The notes below the pieces were generated by a model. The model saw only the letters and a list, made by a program, of their open reading frames with translations, was not told where the DNA came from and ran no database searches. Source: Cytophagales bacterium (GTDB taxonomy: Bacteria > Bacteroidota > Bacteroidia > Cytophagales > Spirosomataceae). Taken from it: a stretch of 64,000 bases of DNA. The stretch covers positions 1 through 64,000 of the forward strand of contig JANSYO010000001.1 in NCBI GenBank assembly GCA_024742395.1, given 5' to 3'. Positions 8,406 through 17,521 of this stretch are shown here, one piece after another. Positions within the stretch are counted from its first letter, which is position 1. Every line of letters starts with the position of its first letter. Both the position numbers and the translations under genes were made by a program.

Positions 8406-8717
8406 CTATTTCATCATTACTTCGGCCGATATACCTCTGCGGCATATTTCATTTCTTTTAGACGCCAAATCATCGTATTCACCATTTTTTACCCCACACT
8501 TACCTTTCAAATGGATGATCCAGGCACACTGCTCTGCTTGCTCGGGCGTATGATCACAAACATCTACCAGTGTGTCTATAACATGGTCAAAGGTATTTAC
8601 ATCATCATTAAAAAGTACGAGACTCCAAATTTTGACATTTTCAATGACCTCATCCAGGTTTTCCAGAATTTCGATTTCCGGTTGTTCCTGTGTTCCCATA
8701 TTTATAATTGAATTCAT
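8406..8717 (-). CDS. clpS: ATP-dependent Clp protease adaptor ClpS
   Basis: 103 residues. The N-degron pocket motif LVLFNDDVNTFDHVI gives Asn37-Asp38-Asp39, and His69 in WIIHLKGKCGV completes the set known to hold the alpha-amino group of destabilising N-terminal residues. ClpS hands such substrates to ClpAP/ClpCP. A later methionine at residue 7 (8699) could also serve as the start. A consensus -7 box sits only 4 bases before the first ATG. A Bpt/ATE-like gene in the division cluster 10 kb away is a possible partner in an N-degron pathway. Confidence 0.93.
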   Translation of the reverse strand: MNSIINMGTQEQPEIEILENLDEVIENVKIWSLVLFNDDVNTFDHVIDTLVDVCDHTPEQAEQCAWIIHLKGKCGVKNGEYDDLASKRNEICRRGISAEVMMK

Positions 8718-8721
8718 TTTG

Positions 8722-8729
8722 CAAAATTA
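8722..8729 (-). promoter_or_regulatory. clpS -7 element (TAnnTTTG)
   Basis: TAATTTTG on the minus strand, 4 bases before the first ATG of clpS. If used, transcription would begin at or inside the start codon. No convincing -33 TTTG is seen at the usual spacing. Confidence 0.6.
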
Positions 8730-8755
8730 CCAAAAAAAGCGGTTACCTAAATTGT

Positions 8756-8763
8756 TATCTTTG
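8756..8763 (+). promoter_or_regulatory. -7 element (TAnnTTTG) of the sodium symporter gene
   Basis: TATCTTTG ends 21 bases before the ATG at 8785, a normal short leader. It is arranged back to back with the clpS promoter. Confidence 0.6.
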
Positions 8764-8784
8764 ACGCAAATTTATCAATAGCCT

Positions 8785-10254
8785 ATGTCTGCCGGATTAG
8801 CCATCGCAATCCTTGTCGGTTACTTTTTTATTCTGGTTTTGATTTCTATCAAAACATCCAAAGGAGCTGACACCAATGCCTTTTTCACTGCTAATAAAGA
8901 AGTTCCATGGTATTTAGTCGCTTTTGGAATGATCGGCACTTCGCTTTCTGGTGTCACATTCATTTCTGTTCCGGGTGCGGTTTTAAATAATTCCTTCTCC
9001 TATTTTCAAATGGTACTGGGTTTTACTCTAGGTTATCTTTTTATAGCTACTGTACTCATGCCCTTGTATTACAGACTAAATCTAATCTCAATTTACTCTT
9101 ATTTTGAAGAAAGGTTTGGCTTTTGGTCTTACAAAACGGCCTCTGCATTTTTTATATTGAGTCGTACCTTGGGTTCGGCGGTGAGATTATATGTAGCAGC
9201 CCAGGTACTTCAAATAGCAATTTATGATCCTTTGGGTGTCCCTTTCTGGCTATCTGTTTTAATTACAATTTCCTTAATTTGGGTGTATACATTTAAAGGG
9301 GGAATAAAGACTATTGTAATTACAGACACCCTGCAAACCTTCTTTTTAATAACCGCCGTAGCTGTAACCATAACTTTAATTACTAAGGAGCTAAGTCTTG
9401 GTTTCACAGAAATGATTCAAACAGTTTCTGACTCGGCCTATTCTAAAATTTTCTACTTTGAATCCGGCTGGTCAGATGCCAAGAACTTCTTTAAATTATT
9501 CTTTTCCGGGGCTTTAATTGCCATTGTAATGACGGGAATGGATCAGGATTTGATGCAAAAAAATCTTACCTGCAGAGATATTGGTGAAGCCAAGAAAAAT
9601 ATGCTTTGGTTTACGGTAGTTTTGGTTGTTGTCAATCTTATGTTTTTAGGTTTAGGTGCACTTATGTATATCTACGCTAATTCTAAAGGAATAGAAATAC
9701 CGGCCAAAACTGATGATTTCTACCCAATGTTGGCCTTACAACACTTCGGTAATTTTGAACTGGGCTCGGGTGGGGTTATTGTAGCCATTACCTTCTTAAT
9801 CGGGATTACCGCAGCTACTTATGCCAGCTCTGATTCTGCCCTTACTGCCCTTACTACGGCTTTCTGTATCGACTTCCTTTCTATTGAGGGCAAACCGGAA
9901 AAGGAAAGAAAAAGGCTTAAAAACATGACACATGTTGGCTTCTCCTTAATATTTTTGGTAGTAATCTTAATTTTCAATGCACTAAACAGTACGGATGTTA
10001 TCACTGCAGTCTATAAAATTGCCAGCTACACTTATGGTCCATTGCTTGGTTTATTTGCCTATGGTATTTTTACAAAAAGGGCTGTAAACGATAAACTGGT
10101 TCCTTATATCTGCGTGGCCGCTCCCATATTGACATTTGTTTTAGTCAATGTCATTGAAAAATACAGTAGCTATAGATTCGGGTTTGAAAACCTCCTATTG
10201 AATGGAATTCTTGTGATTATAGGATTATTCATTTTCAAGAAACCTAAGGCTTAA
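8785..10254 (+). CDS. Sodium:solute symporter (SSS family)
   Basis: 489 residues with about 13 transmembrane helices. The opening segment (ADTNAFFTANKEVPWYLVAFGMIGTSLSGVTFISVPG) is the classical SSS signature around TM2, and a later ASSDSALTALTTAF segment lines the sodium site in this family. It belongs to the uncharacterised SSS branch common in Bacteroidota; substrates range from sugars to carboxylates and cannot be chosen here. The gene is single, divergent from clpS and convergent with the protease gene, with an 11-base overlap at the 3-prime end. Confidence 0.9.
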   Translation: MSAGLAIAILVGYFFILVLISIKTSKGADTNAFFTANKEVPWYLVAFGMIGTSLSGVTFISVPGAVLNNSFSYFQMVLGFTLGYLFIATVLMPLYYRLNLISIYSYFEERFGFWSYKTASAFFILSRTLGSAVRLYVAAQVLQIAIYDPLGVPFWLSVLITISLIWVYTFKGGIKTIVITDTLQTFFLITAVAVTITLITKELSLGFTEMIQTVSDSAYSKIFYFESGWSDAKNFFKLFFSGALIAIVMTGMDQDLMQKNLTCRDIGEAKKNMLWFTVVLVVVNLMFLGLGALMYIYANSKGIEIPAKTDDFYPMLALQHFGNFELGSGGVIVAITFLIGITAATYASSDSALTALTTAFCIDFLSIEGKPEKERKRLKNMTHVGFSLIFLVVILIFNALNSTDVITAVYKIASYTYGPLLGLFAYGIFTKRAVNDKLVPYICVAAPILTFVLVNVIEKYSSYRFGFENLLLNGILVIIGLFIFKKPKA

Positions 10255-11497
10255 CCAGTCTCTTAACGTATTTACCTTTTTCAGAACTAAGTTCAATGAA
10301 ATAAATCCCCGATCTGAAATCACCCGTTTCTAAAGTAAAAGTAGATTCTATCTGAGTATTTTTCTCTGAAGAAAGAATGACTGTTCCGGTGATATCAACT
10401 ATTCTTACTTTTGAGGAGCTGGCACGTAATTCTATAGGAACAAAAACTTTCACCGTGTTCTCAAAAGGATTAGGATAGGCCAAAATATTTTCCTCAGGCT
10501 TTTCTGCAAGTACTGAAAAACTCGATAAGTTGTTAACCGGCCAGCCTATTTGATTTAAAATACTCAAAATTAACTCACCCGGATCATGAATAACCTCTGC
10601 GGCACTTATACTGGGCGACATTAAAGAATGCATTGAGCCTGACGGATACCGGTTTTCATCAAGGTGCGAAATACTTCCGCCATCTCTGTAAGGATTTGGA
10701 CTGTAAAGCTTCGGTAGATCATTCAGGTATTTATCATTTGAGACCTTAAAATACAGATCATCACTGATCATCTGCTGCCTTAAAGAGGAAGAAGGGTTTG
10801 TGAAGTTTGTGTTATCTATTAAAGATTCCTGTCGGCCGTTTTCGATAAACACATCATATATATACGGAAAACCCGTTTGGCCCCATTGCCCTTCAGAATC
10901 ATTATTAATTAGTTTTATTGAAGAAGAAAAACCCAAACCATGAGCAATTTCATGCAATACTACAGTTGTAAGGTCATATTTACCTTCAAAGAAGCTACCG
11001 TTAGTTGCGTATGACCAGTCAATATTTTGATTTAGGGTTACATTAATATCATACTCCCCCGGATTTAGGTCTTTCCCCGAGATTGCCTCGGCCAGTGGTA
11101 CCACATACCAAACATCGGTATAAGGTGCCTTATCAAAGTTCCTGAATATTCGTGTGGCACCTGTGTATGCCAAAGTCCGGCCCGAGATGTCTTCCCATGT
11201 GGCCTTTATTTTTATAGGTTGTTTTGAAATTAATATTCCTTCCCAAATTTTCACGGCCATTTCAAAAGCTTCTTTCGCCACCGCCGGAAAACCTACATAA
11301 TCTACTCTGATATCTGATGTAGCATTAACTTTCAGGTTCGCTTTTGATATAGAAGCTAAAGCCGTAAAGGCATTATTTTCATCTGCCGGACAAGCTATGA
11401 CACCCGAAACAGCTGAATGCTGTGCTTTTACGTTGGATTGGCATCCAAAATAAAAACCCAATATCAGTAAGTAAAATAGATTCCTCTTGAAAAACAT
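10244..11497 (-). CDS. Secreted metalloprotease with type IX secretion C-terminal domain
   Basis: About 417 residues from ATG 11497. This start was chosen over an upstream in-frame one at 11611 because it directly precedes a signal peptide (FFKRNLFYLLILGFYFGC, then KAQ). The catalytic motif is VVLHEIAHGLGF, an HExxHG zinc site. The C-terminal 80 residues form a Por sorting domain (AYPNPFENTVKV ... GIYFIELSSEKGKYVKRLVKP), which directs export by the type IX system. A third zinc ligand is not obvious, as in related domains. It is probably an extracellular or cell-surface protease. Confidence 0.85.
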   Translation of the reverse strand: MFFKRNLFYLLILGFYFGCQSNVKAQHSAVSGVIACPADENNAFTALASISKANLKVNATSDIRVDYVGFPAVAKEAFEMAVKIWEGILISKQPIKIKATWEDISGRTLAYTGATRIFRNFDKAPYTDVWYVVPLAEAISGKDLNPGEYDINVTLNQNIDWSYATNGSFFEGKYDLTTVVLHEIAHGLGFSSSIKLINNDSEGQWGQTGFPYIYDVFIENGRQESLIDNTNFTNPSSSLRQQMISDDLYFKVSNDKYLNDLPKLYSPNPYRDGGSISHLDENRYPSGSMHSLMSPSISAAEVIHDPGELILSILNQIGWPVNNLSSFSVLAEKPEENILAYPNPFENTVKVFVPIELRASSSKVRIVDITGTVILSSEKNTQIESTFTLETGDFRSGIYFIELSSEKGKYVKRLVKP

Positions 11498-11643
11498 TAA
11501 AACGAAATACGTCAGAAAAACTCTTAAAGATGCTTGATTACAATGAAATGATAGCAAATTTTGAACCATCTTTTTGACAGCTTTATTGCCAGAAGTAACG
11601 CTATTATTCAAGAAAATAGAAATAACAATTGATCATTAATTAG

Positions 11644-11651
11644 TAGGTTTG
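11644..11651 (+). promoter_or_regulatory. nuoA -7 element (TAnnTTTG)
   Basis: TAGGTTTG ends 6 bases before the likely nuoA ATG at 11658, so the transcript would be leaderless or nearly so. It is followed by CA, as in several other promoters of this window. Confidence 0.6.
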
Positions 11652-11657
11652 CAACCC

Positions 11658-12122
11658 ATGGGAACAAACTTCTTTTTCATATTCCTTTTTATCATTGGAG
11701 GTTTTCTAATGCTAACCGTAATGCTGGGTGTAGCTAAGCTCTTGCGACCAGATAAGCCAACATTTGAAAAAGGTACTACGTATGAATCAGGAGAAGAAAC
11801 GGAAGGTAATGCCATAATTAGCTTTAACATCAGGTTTTACATTATTGCTTTAATCTTTTTGCTATTTGAGGTGGAGTTGGTTTTCTTTTTCCCTTGGGGC
11901 ACCGTCTTTGGCAATGCCGAACTTATTGAATCTACAAATGGGCAATGGGCCTGGTACGCCATAGGCGAAATGTTTATATTTATTTTTATACTGGCCGTGG
12001 GGCTCATGTACGCCTGGCGAGAAGGACATCTCGACTGGGCAAAATCAGAACAGGAGAAGGCCAGTTTTGAAGCCAAAGTTCCGCTAAAAGCCTATGAAGC
12101 CATAAATAAGAAGTATCAATGA
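11658..12122 (+). CDS. nuoA: NADH-quinone oxidoreductase subunit A
   Basis: 154 residues with three transmembrane helices. The family signature [39 protein letters not shown] is complete, including the conserved Glu-Val-Glu of helix 2. NuoA is a small membrane subunit of complex I. A longer reading frame begins at TTG 11649, but that codon lies inside the -7 box, so ATG 11658 is preferred. It overlaps nuoB by ATGA. Confidence 0.93.
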   Translation: MGTNFFFIFLFIIGGFLMLTVMLGVAKLLRPDKPTFEKGTTYESGEETEGNAIISFNIRFYIIALIFLLFEVELVFFFPWGTVFGNAELIESTNGQWAWYAIGEMFIFIFILAVGLMYAWREGHLDWAKSEQEKASFEAKVPLKAYEAINKKYQ

Positions 12123-12631
12123 ATTTTGACTCTTTAGAAAAAAACGCCCATGTGAAGGACGGAGGTGGAGAAGTCATCTTAACTAACCTCGATGAACTGG
12201 CCAATTGGGCCAGAGCCAATTCCCTTTGGCCATTGGGTTTTGGCTTAGCTTGCTGTGCAATAGAAATGATGGCCTCAATGGCCTCTAGCTATGATCTTGA
12301 GCGTTTCGGAATTTTTCCAAGAAACTCCCCTAGACAGGCTGACCTCATGATAGTGTCTGGTACTGTAACTTTTAAAATGGCAGACCGGATAAAAAGGCTT
12401 TACGAACAAATGGCAGACCCAAAATATGTCATTTCTATGGGGAGTTGTTCTAACTGTGGCGGGCCCTACTGGGAACATGGCTACCATGTTGTGAAAGGTG
12501 TAGATCGTATTATCCCTGTAGATATTTATGTACCAGGTTGTCCGCCCAGACCAGAGGCTCTAATTGGAGGAATATTAAAACTCCAGGAAAAGATTAAGAC
12601 AAAAGAAAACCTGAAAACTATAAAAGAATAG
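12119..12631 (+). CDS. nuoB: NADH-quinone oxidoreductase subunit B
   Basis: 170 residues. All ligands of the terminal [4Fe-4S] cluster N2 are present: Cys45 and Cys46 (LACCAIEMM), Cys110 (GSCSNCGG) and Cys141 ([10 protein letters not shown]). NuoB passes electrons to quinone at the interface of the peripheral arm. The start overlaps the nuoA stop, so the two are coupled. No nuoC or nuoD follows; the next gene is on the other strand, so the remaining subunits must lie elsewhere. Confidence 0.96.
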   Translation: MNFDSLEKNAHVKDGGGEVILTNLDELANWARANSLWPLGFGLACCAIEMMASMASSYDLERFGIFPRNSPRQADLMIVSGTVTFKMADRIKRLYEQMADPKYVISMGSCSNCGGPYWEHGYHVVKGVDRIIPVDIYVPGCPPRPEALIGGILKLQEKIKTKENLKTIKE

Positions 12632-12670
12632 TATTTCAGGTCCTTTCGAAATCTTTAAGCTTCCAGATGA

Positions 12671-12979
12671 TTACATAAAGCCCAAAAGCTTAGCGTATTT
12701 CATCATGGCACCCGGATTTGAGACCTTCAGTTTCCCGAACATCATTGCAGTCATAGGATTCATTTCACCGGAAGCAATTTTTACAAAGTTGTCAGGATTT
12801 GCTTTAAGTGTCACTTCAGCTTCCCCTTTTAAACCATCTTCAAGTTCTGCCACTCCATTCTTCACAGTGATAGTATATTGTTCTTCATCCAGATCAAAAT
12901 GAAGTGCGGTATTTAAGTCTTTGTATTCTTCAGAATCTAATTTAGGAGGCACCGTAGCCAAAAACTCTCTTGCTGTCAT
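12671..12979 (-). CDS. SCP2 sterol-binding domain protein
   Basis: A 102-residue single-domain protein with the SCP2 pattern: an amphipathic beginning, the strand YTITVKNGVAELEDG, then VTLKANPDNFVKIASGEMNPMTAMMFGKLKVSNPGAMMKYAKLLG. SCP2 domains bind lipids or fatty acyl groups in a hydrophobic pocket. The bacterial role is not settled. It is monocistronic as far as visible, and converges with nuoB. Confidence 0.85.
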   Translation of the reverse strand: MTAREFLATVPPKLDSEEYKDLNTALHFDLDEEQYTITVKNGVAELEDGLKGEAEVTLKANPDNFVKIASGEMNPMTAMMFGKLKVSNPGAMMKYAKLLGFM

Positions 12980-13142
12980 GTATTAATTATTTTATTTATT
13001 GTAAATATACAGGTTTTAACATTTAATAAACTCTGCTGTTTTTATTCCAATTACCATCTTTAAACATATTTTTTAATCTTTGTAAAAAAATTACTGCCTA
13101 TCCATGTTACTTATCCCATTAACCCAGTCTTAATTAAACAAT

Positions 13143-13736
13143 ATGGATTTCTCCGGCGTAAAAGATGAGGACCTTGTGAGTCTTTATGTAGAATCACAAA
13201 AGAATCAATATTTTGAGGAACTGTATGAGAGATACTCAGAAAAAGTATACCGAAAGTGTTTCTCATTCGTAAAAGATCAATCAAAGGCAGAAGACCTGGC
13301 TCATGATATCTTCCTTAAAATAATCACCAAGATTGGTACTTTCAATGCCACTTCAAGATTTTCAACCTGGGTTTATTCCATTACATATAATCATTGTATG
13401 GACGTACTCAGAAGAGAAAAACGCAAGAAGGAAGATCCGTTAGAATATGAAATGGAGTTTGTAGAAGAAGAAATAGACTACGAGCTTCTAAGCATGAAAC
13501 AAGACGGTTTAAAGAAGAGTCTGGAACAGATCAGCCCTCAGGAAAAAGCCATCTTACTTATGAAGTATCAGGATAATTTCTCCATAAAAGAAATTGCCGA
13601 GTCATTTGATTTATCAGAAAGTGCTACCAAAATGAGACTTCTGAGAACCAAGGAGAAAATGAAAAAACTGTATCTGGAGCACATAGCCATGTTTAGTCTT
13701 ATTGTCTTGAAAATCTTATTACTCTTAAAAAAATAG
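13143..13736 (+). CDS. ECF-type RNA polymerase sigma factor with hydrophobic C-terminal tail
   Basis: 197 residues. Sigma region 2 (LYERYSEKVYRKCFSFVKDQSKAEDLAHDIFLKI, then FSTWVYSITYNHCMDVLRR) and region 4 (ISPQEKAILLMKYQDNFSIKEIAESFDLSESATKMRLLRTKEK) are both complete. Beyond region 4 the protein ends in IAMFSLIVLKILLLLKK, a hydrophobic tail long enough to touch or enter the membrane, which most ECF factors lack. No anti-sigma factor gene follows. Instead the operon continues with a small protein, an MscS-type channel, a DUF3078 protein and mscL. Confidence 0.9.
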   Translation: MDFSGVKDEDLVSLYVESQKNQYFEELYERYSEKVYRKCFSFVKDQSKAEDLAHDIFLKIITKIGTFNATSRFSTWVYSITYNHCMDVLRREKRKKEDPLEYEMEFVEEEIDYELLSMKQDGLKKSLEQISPQEKAILLMKYQDNFSIKEIAESFDLSESATKMRLLRTKEKMKKLYLEHIAMFSLIVLKILLLLKK

Positions 13737-13737
13737 A

Positions 13738-13932
13738 ATGGAAAATAAGGCATTTGATTTTGACGAAAATGAAAAGTTCCATGGGGCTGATTTCATCAAA
13801 AATGAGTTAATCTCAGAAATTGATATTATCAGAGAAGCCATGGTAATGGTCAATATGTTCATTGGAGAACCTTTAAAGACTGGTATGGCACTATTAAATG
13901 AATTAGAACCTCAAAAAAACACGAATGAATAG
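13738..13932 (+). CDS. Small hypothetical protein in sigma factor/channel operon
   Basis: 64 residues, acidic, without signal peptide or membrane helix, with a possible amphipathic helix (ELISEIDIIREAMVMVNMFIG). It begins one base after the sigma factor stop and overlaps the channel gene by 8 bases, which makes it a real translated gene by position. It might act as a regulator of the sigma factor, since it occupies the place of an anti-sigma gene, but nothing in the sequence proves this. Confidence 0.6.
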   Translation: MENKAFDFDENEKFHGADFIKNELISEIDIIREAMVMVNMFIGEPLKTGMALLNELEPQKNTNE

Positions 13933-14755
13933 CTTACCGAATATTAAAGACATTCTTATTCAGACTTTTCAAAGGCTAATAACTCAATTTGGCGAATTCA
14001 CCTCCAATTTTATCGGAGCTCTGGTTATTATTCTAATAGGATGGCTTACTGCCAAAATTGCGTCAATAGTTCTTAAAAACGTTTTCTCTAAAATCGGAAT
14101 TGACAGACTTGGAGAAAAGATAAACGACATTGATGCTATAAAGAAACTGGGCTTGGACCTTAAGCTAAGTAAGATTATATCTAAAATAGTCTACTTCTTC
14201 GTATTTCTGTTTTTCCTGATAACCGCAGCAGACACTCTGGGCGTACCTGCCATATCAAATATGTTTGCTATGGTAGTGGAATTCATTCCGAAAGTTATTG
14301 CCGCCGCAATAATGATTTTGGCAGGTCTACTTCTGGCCGAATACTTAAAGCAGTTTGTCATTGGCCTTTGTAAGTCCTTTAATATTGCTTCTGGCAAATT
14401 AATTGGCTTAGGTGTTTTCTTCTTTCTGGTAGTGGTTACCGTTATCGCAGCTTTAGGACAAGCAGGCATTAATACGACCCTTTTAGAGAGCAGTTTCAAT
14501 ATTTTCATAGCGGGTATAGTACTTGCATTCTCTATAGGCTATGGCTTTGCCAGCAAAGAAATACTTCTGAATATCATTAGTTCTTTCTATTCAAAAAATA
14601 AGTATAAAGAGGGGCAAATTGTGGAAATAGACGGAATAAAAGGAGAAATAAAATCAATAGACAACACCAGCATTATTATTAAACAACAGGACTCAGAAGC
14701 GGTATTCCCTTTACGAGTTCTTCAATCTGAAAAAGTAATTATTCACAAAAACTAA
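13925..14755 (+). CDS. Mechanosensitive ion channel family protein (conserved TM helix + MscS beta domain)
   Basis: 276 residues. Two copies of the conserved-TM-helix motif (VIILIGWLTAKIASIVL near residue 35, AAIMILAGLLLAEYLKQF near residue 125) are followed by further helices. A short MscS-type beta domain comes next (YKEGQIVEIDGIKGEIKSID, then AVFPLRVLQSEKVI). This is the CmpX/Conserved_TM architecture of small-conductance channels. It acts in the inner membrane and is expected to open under membrane tension. Its position in an operon with mscL supports an osmotic role. Confidence 0.82.
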   Translation: MNSLPNIKDILIQTFQRLITQFGEFTSNFIGALVIILIGWLTAKIASIVLKNVFSKIGIDRLGEKINDIDAIKKLGLDLKLSKIISKIVYFFVFLFFLITAADTLGVPAISNMFAMVVEFIPKVIAAAIMILAGLLLAEYLKQFVIGLCKSFNIASGKLIGLGVFFFLVVVTVIAALGQAGINTTLLESSFNIFIAGIVLAFSIGYGFASKEILLNIISSFYSKNKYKEGQIVEIDGIKGEIKSIDNTSIIIKQQDSEAVFPLRVLQSEKVIIHKN

Positions 14756-14772
14756 GACAAATACTTAAACCA

Positions 14773-15684
14773 ATGAAAAAAGTAATTTTATCAATTCTGC
14801 TAATTTCTTTCTTTTCCGCAGGACTTCAAGCACAAGAAATAGTAGAACTTAAGAATAGAGAAGACTCCCTTAGAGTGGGCTGGTGGGATAGAAAAACACA
14901 AGTTGCTCTTAACTTTGCTCAGGCATCATTTAATGACTCTTGGCAAGGAGGTGGTGTAAATAACTTCGCTATAGGCTTATTGTTTAATAATCTGGCTGTA
15001 AAATATAAAGGGAAGGGAGTATGGACAAACGACATCCAATTTCAATATGGCTTTCTGAGAAATAAGGGTTTAGACCTTAGAAAAAGTAATGACAGACTCT
15101 TTGCAGAATCAAAATATGCCAGCTCTATCACGCCAAAAATTAATTGGTTTGCCGGAGTAAATCTTCTTACTCAGCTAGGTGCCGGCTATAATTTTGACGA
15201 AAATGGCGACAGAGGCAATATGATCTCTAACTTTCTTGCCCCGGGCTTTTTATCTGAAGGCATTGGCCTGGAATACAAGCCAGTTGATTATTTTGTATTA
15301 CAATTAGGCGGTGCTACTATTCGTCAAACCTTCGTAGCGAACGAAACTGTTTTTGACAATACTTTCGTTGATGTTGAAGGTGTAGATCGCTCTTATGGTG
15401 TGGCTCGAGACAAAAAACTGTTAAATGAACTTGGTCTGCAAGTAGTAGCTGCTTTTGATAAAAATCTTACAGAAAGCGTAAACCTTAAATGGAGATATCA
15501 AGGTTTTCTGGCATACGCTCCTGATTCTAAACCAATAGACCACAACATTAATTTAATTGCCGCTTCTAAAATAGGTAAATATTTTAACGTAAATTTCTCT
15601 CTGATTGGCATTTATGATGCCGACCAGGTGAAGAAATTCCAGCTGAGTCAAGGACTTTCTGCTGGCTTCTCACTTGCACTTTAA
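14773..15684 (+). CDS. DUF3078 outer-membrane-type protein
   Basis: 303 residues. A signal peptide ends at QAQE. The domain begins with WWDRKTQVALNFAQASFNDSWQGGGVNNFA, the DUF3078 hallmark, and the rest is an alternating beta-strand pattern ending in an aromatic-poor strand LSAGFSLAL, consistent with an outer-membrane beta barrel. The function of the family is not known. It lies 17 bases after the channel gene and 33 before mscL, so it is part of the same operon. Confidence 0.82.
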   Translation: MKKVILSILLISFFSAGLQAQEIVELKNREDSLRVGWWDRKTQVALNFAQASFNDSWQGGGVNNFAIGLLFNNLAVKYKGKGVWTNDIQFQYGFLRNKGLDLRKSNDRLFAESKYASSITPKINWFAGVNLLTQLGAGYNFDENGDRGNMISNFLAPGFLSEGIGLEYKPVDYFVLQLGGATIRQTFVANETVFDNTFVDVEGVDRSYGVARDKKLLNELGLQVVAAFDKNLTESVNLKWRYQGFLAYAPDSKPIDHNINLIAASKIGKYFNVNFSLIGIYDADQVKKFQLSQGLSAGFSLAL

Positions 15685-15717
15685 TTAACCTTTTTATAAA
15701 CCTAAAATTTTCAAAAC

Positions 15718-16119
15718 ATGCTTAAAGAATTTAAAGAATTTATCATGACCGGCAATGTCATAGACTTAGCTGTAGCTGTTATTTTGGCTGGGGCACTGGG
15801 TCTTGTAGTTAGTGGTTTTGTTAACAACATCGCTATGCCATTTGTAGGCCATTTTGCCGGAGGACTTGATTTTGCCGACCTTAAAATGGTTTTAGACCCA
15901 GCTGTAGTTGCGGCAGACGGAACCATTGAAAAACCTGAAAACGCCATTAAATATGGTCTTTGGATTAATAGCATCATCAATTTAATCACGGTAGGTTTAG
16001 TTTTATTTATCATTGTTAAAGCATACAATAAGACGAAAAAACCAGCTCCAGCACCTGCTCCGGCGGGACCGAGCGAGATTGATTTATTGAAAGAAATCAG
16101 AGATGCTTTAAAGAAATAA
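15718..16119 (+). CDS. mscL: Large-conductance mechanosensitive channel MscL
   Basis: 133 residues. It has the N-terminal amphipathic helix LKEFKEFIMTGNVIDLAVAVILAGALG, TM1 with the glycine-alanine gate, a periplasmic loop, TM2 (INLITVGLVLFIIVKAYN) and a Pro/Ala linker leading to the C-terminal bundle helix IDLLKEIRDALKK. MscL is the emergency release valve in hypo-osmotic shock. It is the last gene of the sigma factor operon, closed by a strong terminator. Confidence 0.95.
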   Translation: MLKEFKEFIMTGNVIDLAVAVILAGALGLVVSGFVNNIAMPFVGHFAGGLDFADLKMVLDPAVVAADGTIEKPENAIKYGLWINSIINLITVGLVLFIIVKAYNKTKKPAPAPAPAGPSEIDLLKEIRDALKK

Positions 16120-16145
16120 CTTGCCAAATTTCTTAGCAATATGAA

Positions 16146-16176
16146 AAGAGAGAATCAGGAGGATTCTCTCTTTTTT
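16146..16176 (+). terminator. Terminator after mscL
   Basis: An 11-bp perfect stem with a 5-base loop, followed by an uninterrupted run of T. It closes the ECF sigma factor/channel operon and separates it from ftsW. Confidence 0.9.
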
Positions 16177-16333
16177 CAGTAGATGGGGAGAATACTGTTT
16201 CAAAAAACTTTGATAGTATTCAAAACTGCCCTAAATTCACTTAACAAAAAAGGCGAAAGAATGCTTGAGTCTCTGATACACAAGAGGTTCTGTTTTCTTA
16301 GCTAATGACTTTGCTTTCTTAATAAAAAACGTG

Positions 16334-17521
16334 ATGACTGCTCTAAAATTTAAAGACCACCTCAAAGGTGATCCGCAGATTTGGTTTATAACCTTTCTGC
16401 TATCTCTCTTCGGAATTGCTGCTGTTTATAGTTCTATCTCAGCATTAGCTTATAGAACCTCAGGCACTACAGAAATGATTATGCTTAAGCATACGTTTTT
16501 TGTTGCTGCCGGTCTTTTTATCACCTATGTAATTCACCGTTTTAATTTCCTCAATATTGCTCCGGTAGCTAAAATACTATTGTGGGTCTCACCTCTTGTT
16601 CTTCTTTACACCCTTTTTATGGGTCATGAAGTAGGAGGTGCCAAAAGATGGATATCCTTTATGGGCTGGACCTTCCAAACCTCAGACCTTATTAGACTTG
16701 TACTTATTACCAATTTAGCTGCCATGCTTGCCAGGAAGCAAAACTCCATGGATAAGTTTAAACATTTATGGCCCATCATTATCTGGTGCGGTGTACTATG
16801 TGGCCTATTAGCTATCTCCAGTTTTTCTACTTCCGTTATTTTGGGTATTACCTGTTTCATGATTATGATTATTGGCCGGGTACCAGGTAAGTACATATTC
16901 AGACTTTCCGTTTCTGTTTTCATTGGCTTGTTTTTAGCTTTTGGTGCAGGCTTGGTGTCTAAAGCATTTTTTGGAAAATACTTTGGAAGAACTGAGACCG
17001 TCATAAACAGAACCGAGTCTTTTATTAACCGTGATTTAGACGGCAATGATCTTATTGGTGGTAAAATAGGAAGTGTAAGTATGCAGCAAGAACAAGCTAT
17101 TGCTGCTATTGCCAGGGGTGGCTGGTTTGGTGTGGGGCCGGGTAGAAGTGCTGTAAAACACAGAATGGCAGAATCCTATTCAGATTTCATTTATGCCATT
17201 ATTATTGAAGAATACGGACTAGTGGGAGGTCTTGGCATTATGCTCCTTTATTTATGGTTACTGGCAAGAGGGCTTAAGAATATTGCCACTACCACACAGG
17301 CCTTTGGGGGCTTGTTAAGTATTGGCCTCACCTTGAGTATCGTTTTTCAGGCATTGGCACACATGTTTATAAATGTGGGTCTGGGTCCGGTAACTGGACA
17401 GACACTGCCTCTTATTAGCAAAGGAGGAACCTCTATCCTATTTACTTTTATTGCCATCGGTATCGTGCTGTCAGTTTCAAAAAACCAGGAATTCCAAACC
17501 ATTTCAAACAGAGCCAAGTAA
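16334..17521 (+). CDS. ftsW: Cell division protein FtsW (SEDS peptidoglycan polymerase)
   Basis: About 395 residues with ten transmembrane helices. SEDS motifs include GGAKRWISFMGWTFQTSDLIRL and GLVGGLGIMLLYLWLLARG, and the end GLGPVTGQTLPLISKGGTSIL is diagnostic. It polymerises septal glycan strands with FtsI. ATG 16334 is preferred to the GTG just before it. The stop and the murG start share one base. This is the first gene of the division cluster segment seen here; murD, mraY and ftsI are not upstream. A near-consensus -7 box (TGACTTTG) lies at 16306-16313. Confidence 0.94.
   Translation: MTALKFKDHLKGDPQIWFITFLLSLFGIAAVYSSISALAYRTSGTTEMIMLKHTFFVAAGLFITYVIHRFNFLNIAPVAKILLWVSPLVLLYTLFMGHEVGGAKRWISFMGWTFQTSDLIRLVLITNLAAMLARKQNSMDKFKHLWPIIIWCGVLCGLLAISSFSTSVILGITCFMIMIIGRVPGKYIFRLSVSVFIGLFLAFGAGLVSKAFFGKYFGRTETVINRTESFINRDLDGNDLIGGKIGSVSMQQEQAIAAIARGGWFGVGPGRSAVKHRMAESYSDFIYAIIIEEYGLVGGLGIMLLYLWLLARGLKNIATTTQAFGGLLSIGLTLSIVFQALAHMFINVGLGPVTGQTLPLISKGGTSILFTFIAIGIVLSVSKNQEFQTISNRAK

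Noticed and set aside
11498-11611. Longer N-terminus of the metalloprotease starting at 11611
   Set aside because: It would place 38 residues before a clear signal peptide; ATG 11497 begins the signal peptide directly.
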